Assembly: GCF_033807715.1 (NCBI RefSeq)
Contig: NC_084591.1
Location: 24,487,090 to 24,551,089 of the forward strand
Length of the DNA: 64,000 nucleotides
Source: Cololabis saira
Lineage: Eukaryota > Chordata > Actinopteri > Beloniformes > Belonidae
Direction: 5' to 3'
Both the position numbers and the translations under genes were made by a program. This document shows, one piece after another, positions 1-10,250 of this stretch. The notes beneath the pieces are model-generated. The model was not told the origin of the DNA. It was given only the letters and a program-made list of their open reading frames with translations, and did not search any database. Within the stretch, counting starts at the first letter, position 1. Each line of letters opens with the position of its first letter.

Positions 1-460
1 GTGGTGTCATCGGACTCGGTATTGAGTCCTTGACCATAATTGGCGAAAATTAGCCCCGCCCCTTCTTCTGATTGGTTGTCCCGATTTTCTGCTATAACTT
101 TTGAATGGTTTGACATAGAGAGTCGTGGGTGGTGTCATCAGATTCTGTATGGAGTCCTTGACCTTCATTGGCCTGAATTAGCCCCGCCCCTTCTTCTGAT
201 TGGTTGTCCCTTTTTTCTGCTATAACTTTTGAATGGTTTGACATAGAGAGTCGTGGGTGGTGTCATCAGATTCTGTATGGAGTCCTTGACCTTCATTGGC
301 CTGAATTAGCCCCGCCCCTTCTTATGATTGGTTGTCCCTTTTTTCTGCTATAACTTTTGAATGGTTTGACATAGGAAGTCGTGGGTGGTGTCATTTCTGA
401 TATGCTTATGGGGGCGGTGGCCGTGAGTGCGAGGGCCCGTTCATCGCTGCTTGCAGCTTT
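1..460 (+). repeat. P block, unit 1 (left end off window)
   Basis: Only the 3' part of P lies in the window. It consists of three full 128-bp modules starting at 1, 129 and 257, then the P terminus from about 385, which ends in CGAGGGCCCGTTCATCGCTG followed by a short inverted GCTGC/GCAGC palindrome. Every 128-bp module carries a GC box (CCCCGCCCC) a few bases before ATTGG, an inverted CCAAT box. This unit has one more 128-bp module than units 2 and 4. Confidence 0.85.
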
Positions 461-479
461 AATTATTATTATTATTATT
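461..479 (+). repeat. ATT microsatellite joining P and Q, unit 1
   Basis: About six ATT repeats lie exactly at the P-Q junction. The same microsatellite is found at every P-Q junction of the array (4609-4623, 7570-7589, 10233-10250, 14092-14113, 18068-18097) and varies from about 5 to 10 repeats, as expected for a slippage-prone tract that was present before the units multiplied. Confidence 0.9.
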
Positions 480-1875
480 CTCGCCGTAAATAAATTGCCT
501 TTTTGGAGGCCTTAAAATGCTCGAAAACTCACCAAATTTTGCACACGCTTCCAGAGTCGCGTAAAATTACGTATTTTATGGGCGACAGGCATGGGTCCAC
601 AAGAATGGGCTCTATAGCGCCACCTATTTTATGTTTTTTGACGAGCCCCACAATATGGTTTGACTTACAGCAATGACCTTTATGTGTGTATTATATTAGA
701 CAAAGAGCTACAAAAAAGTCTTTTGGACCCATGGTCTAAGTTACACAGGAAGTCCGGCATTTTGAACAGAAAATGTCATTTTTCATGAATTCTGATCATT
801 TCTAGGCCTCGTACTTTAACGAACTCCTCCTAGAGATTTTATCGAATTGGCTCACAACTTGGTTTGTACAATCTAGACACATGGCCGACGCTAAATTGCG
901 AAGCTTTTAAGTTTCTGCCAGAGGGCTTGACCGTAGTGATCTGGCGAAGTTTGAGGTCATTTTTAAGCTTCGCCATCAAACATCAATTGGCTGTAATTCA
1001 GCAATACATGATTTGATGTGGTCGAAAACGTATGTGCATGATTGTAGGTTGGGCCTGAACCCATCTATGGTGGAATATTCAGGATCGGTTGTAGCGCCAC
1101 CTGTTGGCACCAGGAATTGTCATGTCTTCTAGTTTGCATCTGTGCTCCAAACGAGATCAGTTTCTTGATCTCAAAGTTGGTGAGATAATAGGTAAGGCAT
1201 TGACGATGAGTGACAGAGAAAACTGTAAGTTTGTGTCAAAGGGCGTCGCTGTCAGAGGTTGTCAAATTTCGGGGTCTCGCCATGAACATAAAAGTTGTTG
1301 TAACTTAAACATAATTGGTCAGAATGAACCCAAATTCAATACATTTAATCGGGCTTGCATTCTGAACAAGTGGATATGACAATCTTGGATGAACTCCATA
1401 GCGCCACCTTTTGGTCAGGTATACATTTTTCATCAAATTATGTGCTTTAGTTGCTGTTTGGTTTATCCAATCTTAATGCGATTGACACATTTGATTGGCA
1501 GTAGGTTCCTTGTTGACTGTGTCGCGTATCGTGGCCGTAATTTGAAAGGAATTGGCATTTTTATGTCACTCTGTATTTCTGGAAAAATATTAATAAAAAA
1601 TCAGAGATTTTGTGTAAGGAAAATTAAATGACAGTTTCAGATAGCTTACAACAGGACTAAAAAATCATACACTGTAACATATTGTTTTTGAACAACTTCG
1701 TCACTCAAAAAATTAAAAAAAGTAACTAATAACATAAAAAGCTATGTCTTTGTCACAAAATGTCAAAGACATATTTGACTTCGTAGATATATTGTTTACT
1801 GTAATGAGAAAATATCATGTTAATCCCATAAGTCAAAGATACATGAGTGATTTTTCATTAATATTTATGTCAAAT
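480..1875 (+). repeat. Q block, unit 1 (subfamily I)
   Basis: Begins CTCGCCGTAAATAAATTGCC and runs to about 1875. It contains three spaced AGCGCCACC motifs (about 614, 1091 and 1398), each followed by different sequence, hinting at diverged internal modules. Subfamily I is marked by the string TTTCTTGATCTCAAAGTTGG near 1161. A 91-codon frame at 1104-1379 is open here but shortened by an earlier stop in units 4-6, so I do not treat it as a gene. Confidence 0.85.
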
Positions 1876-2021
1876 GAATCATTGCCACCCTGTCTCAGAC
1901 TGTCACACACGTGAACGCGCAACTGCAGCTCTGAGTTGGGGAAGAAAAAGGGGAGGGGGCACGCTCCCGCGCGGCTCGCGCAGGGGGGGCGGGGCGCTTA
2001 TGCGCGCGCACCTCCTTGTGC
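1876..2021 (+). promoter_or_regulatory. GC-rich cassette R of unit 1
   Basis: A short CpG- and G-rich stretch follows Q in the same place as the GC-rich stretches of the other units, but its sequence is different. It contains G-runs, GGGGCGGGGC-like Sp1-type boxes and GCGCGC. Promoter activity is inferred from composition only. No clear TATA box or first exon is visible within it. Confidence 0.35.
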
Positions 2022-2238
2022 ATCAGTGTTGGGTCCTAGATCCATGTTTGGGACGCCGTTAGTTTTGCGGCAACTAATACTCTAACGCATTACTTTTTAA
2101 ATTCAGTAACGCAGTTATCGTTACCAAAGGTGCCTTACTCCGTTATTTCTGGCTACAGTGAAGCCTTTCTTTGCCCACACGCGGAGACCAGAGGAAACGG
2201 AGTGTGTGCTTTCAAAAAAATGACGGTCATGGCGAGAC

Positions 2239-2331
2239 CGCGGTGAAGTTAGTTTTAGGTTGGATATTCGACAGAAATGCCCCCAGAGCGAACGTCTGTT
2301 GAATATCCAACATAAAACTAACTTCACCGCG
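2239..2331. repeat. Long imperfect inverted repeat (hairpin)
   Basis: Arms of 37 nt (2239-2275 and 2295-2331) pair with about two mismatches around a 19-nt loop. One arm starts CGCGGTGAAGTTAGTTTTA, the other ends in its complement. It is probably the core of a foldback or MITE-type element, though no clear target-site duplication was seen. Confidence 0.85.
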
Positions 2332-2397
2332 TCATGGAGAGCCGGAGACGGCGAGCTTCGCAACGTGAAGATATTGTCATTACAGTAAATTACTGTA

Positions 2398-2451
2398 AAC
2401 TACCATATATGCAGAAACTACCATACGTGGCGAAACTACCATATATGCAGA
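2398..2451 (+). repeat. 18-bp minisatellite, three copies
   Basis: Three adjacent copies of an 18-bp unit of the type AAACTACCATATATGCAG; the middle copy differs at several positions. Confidence 0.85.
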
Positions 2452-3093
2452 CAATGCAACTGCATAGGGGCCCGCGCATGTCCAGGGTCCGCACGCGCAG
2501 GACTTTTTTTTTTTTAAGGTGTGTGTGTTTACATCATTGTTATGGGCTGCAATATTTGGCGGCGATATTTGCGTAGAGGAAGAGTTGGCGAGTGAGGAGA
2601 GGAAAGGAGTGATGAGAGTTGAACAGTTCAATTAATTAATGACTTTGCCCAGCGAGGCCCGGAAAGTCAAACTGTAATGGTAAGTAATGCCCTTTATTAT
2701 TAATATTTGTTATAGTGATCGTCTATCACTAGTTTGTTTGTGTTTATGCGTGTTTATTATGTTTTTATTTGTGGTGTGCCGCCGTGCCACCAAATTAATC
2801 TGTGCGCTGTGGGGCGGACTGGCCATCTGTGTGATCTGGAGAATCACAGGACGGCCGGCGTGTCCGCGTGTACCTATCTACCATGGCCTCAGTGTTAGGG
2901 CTCGGCCAGGCGGGGCTTTATAAATATATGGGCTTTATAAATGTATTAAATACATGAGCGCGGAGTCGGCGTGGCGAGAAGCTCCGCGGCGACGAGCATG
3001 AGCCGGGCGCGCGCCTGCGGCAGTGAGTCGCGCTGTGAAGCTTGATTTATGGACCGCGTTGGACCGACGCAGAACTACAGCGTAGGTTTCGCG

Positions 3094-3621
3094 TGTTACT
3101 TATCCTGTGAAGGACAGAGTCATATTGATAAGTTCAGAAAAGTGTTTTTTATTGTTGTGTTTTGATGTATTTGATGTAAGCCCAGTGGATATTTAAAGCT
3201 TACAGAAGGCTGCATTTAACTGCTGCTATGTCATTCCTGCAGTATTTCTGCAGGTGTTTTGGTCACTGCTATTATTTGTAATATATTATATTATTTGTAA
3301 TCAGCACAATTATCTGTCCCCATATGATCAAATCCACCATCCCCCCTGATTTTTTTTTTTTACAACTCGAGTACTGATTACTGATTTTGAAATGATTTAT
3401 TTGGGCAACAAATGGGATAGCCTATAATCATTCAATTAGTATGTATATGAATACAAGGCCAAATCAAGTGAGACAAAGGCTACACTATCTTCCTGTATGA
3501 ACTATACGTGTATGAAAAAACACTGTAAGCATATTGGCTGTTCAAAGGTGGTGATGGTGATGACACCAGTCCTGCTGTTGCTTCAGGTATTAACGTTTTA
3601 CTACCTCCTCTCGAAACACTG
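3094..3621 (+). repeat. Spacer A, copy preceding unit 2
   Basis: The segment from GTGTTACTTATCCTGTGAAG to the start of P2 is repeated at 8866-9247 before P4, where about 160 bp of the interior is missing. Pieces reappear at 19590-19680 and 21088-21120. It contains a pyrimidine run and CTCGAG next to C-runs, related to material inside the element at 24428-27218. A 60-codon open frame on the minus strand is the same in both spacer copies because they are recent duplicates. Confidence 0.85.
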
Positions 3622-4608
3622 AGCCAGGCCTGGTGAAAAATTTGATATTTAATGGTTTGCATTAATGGGCGGGACCTAATGGCTCAACAGCGCCCCCTAG
3701 AAAACTTTGTGCCTCAAGCCCCACAATACGGTTTGACGTACATGCACCAAAATCGGTACACACCTGTATCATGTCACAACTTAAAGAAAAGTCTCTTGGC
3801 GCCATGGCCGAAACCGAACAGGAAGTCGGCCATTTTGAACATTTTGAATTAATCGTGTAATTTTGGCGCAATTTATGCCATTTCTTCGGTCATTAATACG
3901 GCCCGAACGTAACGTGCACCCAGGTGTGTTATACATCAAAACGTGCGTCTCCATCCTCCGACACCAGGCATTACTTTTCTCTTTCAAAAGCGTTACCGTG
4001 GCGATGCTAGACGGCAAAAAGCGTGCCCACCCTTCATCTGATTGGTTCAGACAGAAAAAACTTTGCGCCTCAAGCCCCATAATACGGTTTGACGTACATG
4101 AACAAAAATCGGTACACACCTGTATCATGTCGCAACTTAAAGAAAAGCCAGGCCTGTCGATACATTTGATATTTCATGGTTTGCATTAATGGGCGTGGCC
4201 TAACGGCTCAACAGCGCCCACTAGAATACTTTTCTCTGCCATAACTTTTGAAAGGTTTGACATAAAGAGTCGTGGGTGGTGTCATCGGACTCGGTATTGA
4301 GTCCTTGACCATAATTGGCGAAAATTAGCCCCGCCCCTTCTTCTGATTGGTTGTCCCGATTTTCTGCTATAACTTTTGAATGGTTTGACATAGAGAGTCG
4401 TGGGTGGTGTCATCAGATTCTGTATGGAGTCCTTGACCTTCATTGGCCTGAATTAGCCCCGCCCCTTCTTCTGATTGGTTGTCCCTTTTTTCTGCTATAA
4501 CTTTTGAATGGTTTGACATAGGAAGTCGTGGGTGGTGTCATTTCTGATATGCTTATGGGGGCGGTGGCCGTGAGTGCGAGGGCCCGTTCATCGCTGCTTG
4601 CAGCTTTA
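3622..4608 (+). repeat. P block, unit 2 (two 357-bp and two 128-bp modules)
   Basis: Starts at GCCAGGCCTGG. Landmark ATCGGTACACACCTGTATCA near 3752 returns near 4108, marking a tandem module of about 356 bp. The 128-bp modules start at 4276 and 4404 and the P terminus at 4532. This copy is almost identical to P4 (9248-10232). No coding potential beyond repeat-borne open frames. Confidence 0.9.
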
Positions 4609-4623
4609 ATTATTATTATTATT

Positions 4624-6030
4624 CTCGCCGTAAATAAATTGCCTTTTTGGAGGCCTTAAAATGCTCGAAAACTCACCAAATTTTGCACACGCTTCCAGAG
4701 TCGCGTAAAATTACGTATTTTATGGGCGACAGGCATGGGTCCACAAGAATGGGCTCTATAGCGCCACCTATTTTATGTTTTTTGACGAGCCCCACAATAT
4801 GGTTTGACTTACAGCAATGACCTTTATGTGTGTATTATATTAGACAAAGAGCTACAAAAAAGTCTTTTGGACCCATGGTCTAAGTTACACAGGAAGTCCG
4901 GCATTTTGAACAGAAAATGTCATTTTTCATGAATTCTGATCATTTCTAGACCTCGTACTTTAACGAACTCCTCCTAGAGATTTTATCGAATTGGCTCACA
5001 ACTTGGTTTGTACAATCTAGACACATGGCCGACGCTAAATTGCGAAGCTTTTAAGTTTCTGCCAGAGGGCGTGACCGTAGTGATCCGGCGAAGTTTGAGG
5101 TCATTTTTAAGCTTCGCCATCAAACATCAATTGGCTGTAATTCAGCAATACATGATTTGATGTGGTCGAAAACGTATGTGCATGATTGTAGGTTGAGCCT
5201 GAAGACATCTATGGTGGAATATTCAGGATCGGTTGTAGCGCCACCTGTTGGCACCAGGAATTGTCATGTCTTCTAGTTTGCATCTGTGCTCCAAACGAGA
5301 TCAGTTTCTTGATCTCAAAGTTGGTGAGATAATAGGTAAGGCATTGACGATGAGTGACAGAGAAAACTGTAAGTTTGTGTCAAAGGGCGTCGCTGTCAGA
5401 GGTTGTCAAATTTCGGGATCTCGCCATGAACATAAAAGTTGTTGTAACTTAAACATAATTGGTCAGAATGAACCCAAATTCAATACATTTAATCGGGCTT
5501 CCATTCTGAACAAGTGGATATGACAATCTTGGATGAACTCCATAGCGCCACCTTTTGGTCAGGTATACATTTTTCATCAAATTATGTGCTTTAGTTGCTG
5601 TTTGGTTTATCCAATCTTAAAGCAATTGACACATTTGATTGGCAGTAGGTCCCTTGTTGACCGTGTCGCGTATCGTGGCCGTAATTTGAAAGGAATTGGC
5701 ATTTTTATGTCACTCTGTATTTCTGGTAAAATATTAATAAAAAATCAGAGATTTTGTGTAAGGAAAATTAAATGGCAGTTTCAGATAGCTTACAACAGGA
5801 CTAAAAAATCATACACTGGAACATATTATTTTCTGAGAACTCCGTCACTCTAAAAATTAAAAAAATGAACTAATAACATAAAAAGCTATGTCTTTGTCAC
5901 AAAATGTCAAAATTGACATCCGACTTCATAGATATGTTGTTTACTATAATGAGAAAATATCTTGTGAATTTCATAAGCCTGAGTGGGACCGTTGATTTTA
6001 GATTAATATTTATGTTAAATTCACTGGATT
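4624..6030 (+). repeat. Q block, unit 2 (subfamily I)
   Basis: Nearly identical to Q1 over most of its length. It diverges near 5915, where Q1 has a small rearrangement, and merges into the GC-rich cassette at about 6030. The three AGCGCCACC landmarks are conserved. Confidence 0.9.
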
Positions 6031-6245
6031 CTTAACTCTGACTGACTGCCTGCAGCGGGTGACAGCAAAGGAGGAAAGGAGAGAAAGGAGGGGTGCTCCC
6101 GCGGGGGACGGAGGGAGGGGTGGGGGGGGGGGGGGGCTTGTTATGCGCGCGCATCTCCCGCGGGGGGCGGGGCATTGGAGCTGACGTTCAGCGCGGCCGC
6201 CATCTTGGATAAGGTACCGACGGCCATCTTGGAGAGGCTGGCAGA
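6031..6245 (+). promoter_or_regulatory. GC-rich promoter-like cassette R of unit 2
   Basis: CpG-rich stretch with a run of about 16 G near 6121, GGGGCGGGGC, a CRE-like TGACGTTC (6183-6190) and two YY1-type sites: GCCGCCATCTTGG at 6196-6208 and GGCCATCTTGG at 6222-6232. YY1 sites of this form are typical near start sites of CpG-type vertebrate promoters. No splice donor of GTAAGT type is seen just downstream. Function is inferred from motifs alone. Confidence 0.45.
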
Positions 6246-6751
6246 GATTTAGTTATGAAACAGGACGCTGTCACACATTAAAAATACGTACTTTTATGCT
6301 GAAAGACTTTGTATTATGCTCTTTTACAAAGACATGGTATGGAATATTGATAAATGTATAAATTAATTAATTGTATAAAGAAACAAGTTTGATTGTTCAT
6401 TTGAATTTATTTGAAGGGGAGAGGGGTGTGTTGTTGTATTTATTTATATATATTTATTTATTTACTTATTTGAGAGTGAGAGTGAACTTTGTAATATTAT
6501 AAGTCCTCTTGGCTTCCTATTCCTATCCATTTTTCATCGACTGTTTTTTGTTTTTTTTTTTATAGCAAAAGGTGCAAATAAAAATATACACCGTCGGAAT
6601 TCGGAAACTGATGATTATTTCTTCATCCACTGCATCTTTCATCCACTGGTGCGTTCAGGGACAATTGGAATTTACTCAATTTGGCGAGAATTGACCATTG
6701 TGGTTTCTCCTGTTTACTGGTGTGATGAGTGATATCTAAATATTGTAATCT
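6246..6751 (+). repeat. Spacer of unit 2 upstream of the MITE
   Basis: AT-rich spacer. The part from about 6590 (CCGTCGGAATTC, then GGTGCGTTCAGGGACAA near 6650) is a diverged relative of spacer B at about 12175-12255 and 16020-16100. Nothing coding is recognised. Confidence 0.6.
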
Positions 6752-7102
6752 TTAAAGGAGCTTGAGGCTCCTTTTAAGAAATGAGACTCTCTAGCGCCAC
6801 CCTTCACCACGACGGCCGTTGGGGGTACTGCAGCCAACAGCGAAGCCGGCACGGGAGAACGGGGAGAACGTGCATGCAGCGTCATGTGACGTCACATCCA
6901 CAGGGCAGCGCGGGAAATTCCGGGCACAATTGCAGCACATTTTGCAGCACACAGCCTGTTCAAGGCAAAGGACAGATACGCTAGAGGGCTCATTCTTTTT
7001 GGTTTGGAACGCTTCATCTGACATTATTACTAGAAAACTTAAAACGTATACACATTTTTTTCATAAATCCTGCCTCAATCCTGCCTCATGCTCCTTTAAT
7101 TA
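6752..7102. mobile_element. MITE-like element with AAAGGAGC termini
   Basis: Left end TTAAAGGAGCTTGAGGC and right end GCCTCATGCTCCTTTAA form imperfect terminal inverted repeats of about 15-17 bp. A TTAA at both outer ends could be part of the repeat or a target duplication. The interior (about 350 bp) holds an AGCGCCACCC string and a TGACGTCA-type palindrome near 6886. I recognise it as a common fish repeat but cannot name the family. Confidence 0.6.
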
Positions 7103-7212
7103 CCAACTTCATCTAATTAATGTTTTTCATCTAACCTCAGTAGTGTGAGATATTGTTTCAATGGGAAACTGCACACAAACTCAGCAGCGGTTGGTGTTGT
7201 TTTTCCTATGGG

Positions 7213-7569
7213 CAAGCCAGGCCTGGCGATAAATTAGATTTTTCATGGTTTGCATTAATGGGCGTGGCCTAACGGCTCAACAGCGCCCACTAGAATACTT
7301 TTCTCTGCCATAACTTTTGAAAGGTTTGACATAAAGAGTCGTGGGTGGTATCATGGGACTCGGTATTGAGTCCTTGACCATAATTGGCGAAAATTAGCCC
7401 CGCCCCTTCTTCTGATTGGTTGTCCCGATTTTCTGCTATAACTTTTGAATGGTTTGACATAGAGAGTCGTGGGTGGTGTCATCACATTCTGTATGGAGTC
7501 CTTAACCTTCATTGGCCTGAATTAGCCCCGCCCCTTCTTCTGATTGGTTGTCCCTTTTTTCTGCTATAA
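7213..7569 (+). repeat. P block, unit 3 (shortened at both ends)
   Basis: Starts at AGCCAGGCCTGG, goes straight to the GGGCGTGGCC box without a 357-bp module, and breaks off inside the second 128-bp module, where the ATT microsatellite follows directly. It therefore lacks the usual P terminus (CGAGGGCCCGTTC). This is a deletion relative to units 1, 2 and 4. Confidence 0.85.
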
Positions 7570-7589
7570 TTATTATTATTATTATTATT

Positions 7590-8852
7590 CTCGCCGTAAA
7601 TAAATTGCCTTTTTGGAGGCCTTAAAATGCTCGAAAACTCACCAAATTTTGCACACGCTTCCAGAGTCGCGTAAAATTACGTATTTTATGGGCGACAGGC
7701 ATGGGTCCACAAGAATGGGCTCTATAGCGCCACCTATTTTATGTTTTTTGACGAGCCCCACAATATGGTTTGACTTACAGCAATGACCTTTATGTGTGTA
7801 TTATATTAGACAAAGAGCTACAAAAAAGTCTTTTGGACCCATGGTCTAAGTTACACAGGAAGTCCGGCATTTTGAACAGAAAATGTCATTTTTCATGAAT
7901 TCTGATCATTTCTAGGCCTCGTACTTTAACGAACTCCTCCTAGAGATTTTATCGAATTGGCTCACAACTTGGTTTGTACAATCTAGACACATGGCCGACG
8001 CTAAATTGCGAAGCTTTTAAGTTTCTGCCAGAGGGCTTGACCGTAGTGATCCGGCGAAGTTTGAGGTCATTTTTAAGCTTCGCCATCAAACATCAATTGG
8101 CTGTAATTCAGCAATACATGATTTGATGTGGTCGAAAACGTATGTGCATGATTGTAGGCTGAGCCTGAAGACATCTATGGTGGAATATTCAGGATCGGTT
8201 GTAGCGCCACCTGTTGGCACCAGGAATTGTCATGTCTTCTAGTTTGCATCTGTGCTCCAAACGAGATCAGTTTCTTGATCTCAAAGTTGGTGAGATAATA
8301 GGTAAGGCATTGACGATGAGTGACAGAGAAAACTGTAAGTTTGTGTCAAAGGGCGTCGCTGTCAGAGGTTGTCAAATTTCGAGGTCGCGCCATGAACATA
8401 AAAGTTGTTGTAACTTAAACATAATTGGTCAGAATGAACCCAAATTCAATACATTTAATCGGGCTTGCATTCTGAACAAGTGGATATGACAATCTTGGAT
8501 GAACTCCATAGCGCCACCTTTTGGTCAGGTATACATTTTTCATCAAATTATGTGCTTTAGTTGCTGTTTGGTTTATCCAATCTTAATACAATTGACACAT
8601 TTGATTGGCAGTAGGTTCCTTGTTGACTGTGTCGCGTATCGTGGTTATTTCTTGAAAGGAATTGGCATTTTTATGTCACTCTGTATTTCTGGAAAAATAT
8701 TAATTAAAAATCAAAGATTTTGTGTAAGGAAAATCAAATGACAGTTTCAGATAGCTTACAACAGGTGTAAAAAATCATACACTGTAACATATTGTGTTTG
8801 AAAAACTTGGTCACTCTAAAAATTAAAAAAATTAACTAATAACGTAAAAAGC
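7590..8852 (+). repeat. Q block, unit 3 (subfamily I, 3' truncated)
   Basis: Very similar to Q1 up to about 8850. It then jumps directly into spacer A, so it has no GC-rich cassette. It is the only Q of the first four that lacks R. Confidence 0.85.
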
Positions 8853-9247
8853 TTTAGAGTTTTTGCAGTGATCCGTGTTACTTATCCTGTGAAGGACAGA
8901 GTCATATTGATAAGTTCAGCACAATTATCTGTCCCCATATGATCAAATCCACCATCCCCCCTGATTTCTTTTTTTTACAACTCGAGTACTGATTTTAATT
9001 ATTTACTGATTTTGAAATGATTTATTTGGGCAACAAATGGGATAGCCTATAATCATTCAATTAGTATGTATATGAATACAAGGTCAAATCAAGTGAGACA
9101 AAGGCTACACTATCTTCCTGTATGAACTATACGTGTATGAAAAAACACTGTAAGCATATTGGCTGTTCAAAGGTGGTGATGGTGATGACACCAGTCCTGC
9201 TGTTGCTTCAGGTATTAACGTTTTACTACCTCCTCTCGAAACACTGA
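8853..9247 (+). repeat. Spacer A, copy preceding unit 4
   Basis: From about 8866 it matches 3094-3621 nearly base for base, but lacks about 160 bp of the middle (positions about 3146-3300 of the other copy) and carries a small extra AATTATTTACTG duplication near 9000. Confidence 0.9.
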
Positions 9248-10232
9248 GCCAGGCCTGGTGAAAAATTTGATATTTAATGGTTTGCATTAATGGGCTGGAC
9301 CTAATGGCTCAACAGCGCCCCCTAGAAAACTTTGTGCCTCAAGCCCCACAATACGGTTTGACGTACATGCACCAAAATCGGTACACACCTGTATCATGTC
9401 ACAACTTAAAGAAAAGTCTCTTGGAGCCATGGCCGAAACCGAACAGGAAGTCGGCCATTTTGAACATTTTGAATTAATCGTGTAATTTTGGCGCAATTTA
9501 TGCCATTTCTTCGGTCATTAATACGGCCCGAACGTAACGTGCACCCAGGTGTGTTATACATCAAAACGTGCGTCTCCATCCTCCGACACCACGCATTACT
9601 TTTCTCTTTCAAAAGCGTTACCGTGGCGATGCTAGACGGCAAAAAGCGCGCCCACCCTTCATCTGATTGGTTCAGACAGAAAAAACTTTGCGCCTCAAGC
9701 CCCATAATACGGTTTGACGTACATGAACGACAATCGGTACACACCTGTATCATGTCGCAACTTAAAGAAAAGCCAGGCCTGTCGATACATTTGATATTTC
9801 ATGGTTTGCATTAATGGGCGTGGCCTAACGGCTCAACAGCGCCCACTAGAATACTTTTCTCTGCCATAACTTTAGAAAGGTTTGACATAAAGAGTCGTGG
9901 GTGGTGTCATCGGACTCGGTATTGAGTCCTTGACCATAATTGGCGAAAATTAGCCCCGCCCCTTCTTCTGATTGGTTGTCCCGATTTTCTGCTATAACTT
10001 TTGAATGGTTTGACATAGAGAGTCGTGGGTGGTGTCATCAGATTCTGTATGGAGTCCTTGACCTTCATTGGCCTGAATTAGCCCCGCCCCTTCTTCTGAT
10101 TGGTTGTCCCTTTTTTCTGCTATATCTTTTGAATGGTTTGACATAGGAAGTCATGGGTGGTGTCATTTCTGATATGCTTATGGGGGCGGTGGCCGTGAGT
10201 GCGAGGGCCCGTTCATCGCTGCTTGCAGCTTT
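9248..10232 (+). repeat. P block, unit 4
   Basis: Near-identical to P2: two modules of about 356 bp (landmarks near 9377 and 9733) and two 128-bp modules, then the complete P terminus. It is followed by a Q of the other subfamily, so P4 belongs with unit 2 while Q4 belongs with unit 5. This suggests that exchange has occurred between units. Confidence 0.9.
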
Positions 10233-10250
10233 AATTATTATTATTATTAT

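Larger units (their letters stand above)
2022..3093. repeat. Spacer of unit 1 with fragments of several mobile repeats
   Basis: From about 2026 the sequence CAGTGTTGGG, then CTAACGCATTACTTTTTAAA, resembles the end of a common fish DNA-transposon repeat. A long hairpin (2239-2331) and an 18-bp tandem repeat (2398-2451) follow. GTAAGT occurs at 2680-2685 after a GC-rich stretch and could act as a splice donor. The part from about 2849 to 3060 matches, in inverted orientation, the interior of the hAT-like element at 26568-26735. No gene is recognised. Confidence 0.6.

Noticed and set aside
1104..1379. Recurring 91-codon frame MAPGIVMSSS... in six array units as a gene family
   Set aside because: The 3' end of the frame is cut short by a stop in subfamily II, conservation is explained by recent duplication of the DNA, and no domain or splice context is seen.
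3781..4128. 115-codon minus-strand frame in P2 and its copies
   Set aside because: It lies across P modules, overlaps other open frames on the opposite strand, and matches only because P is repeated.
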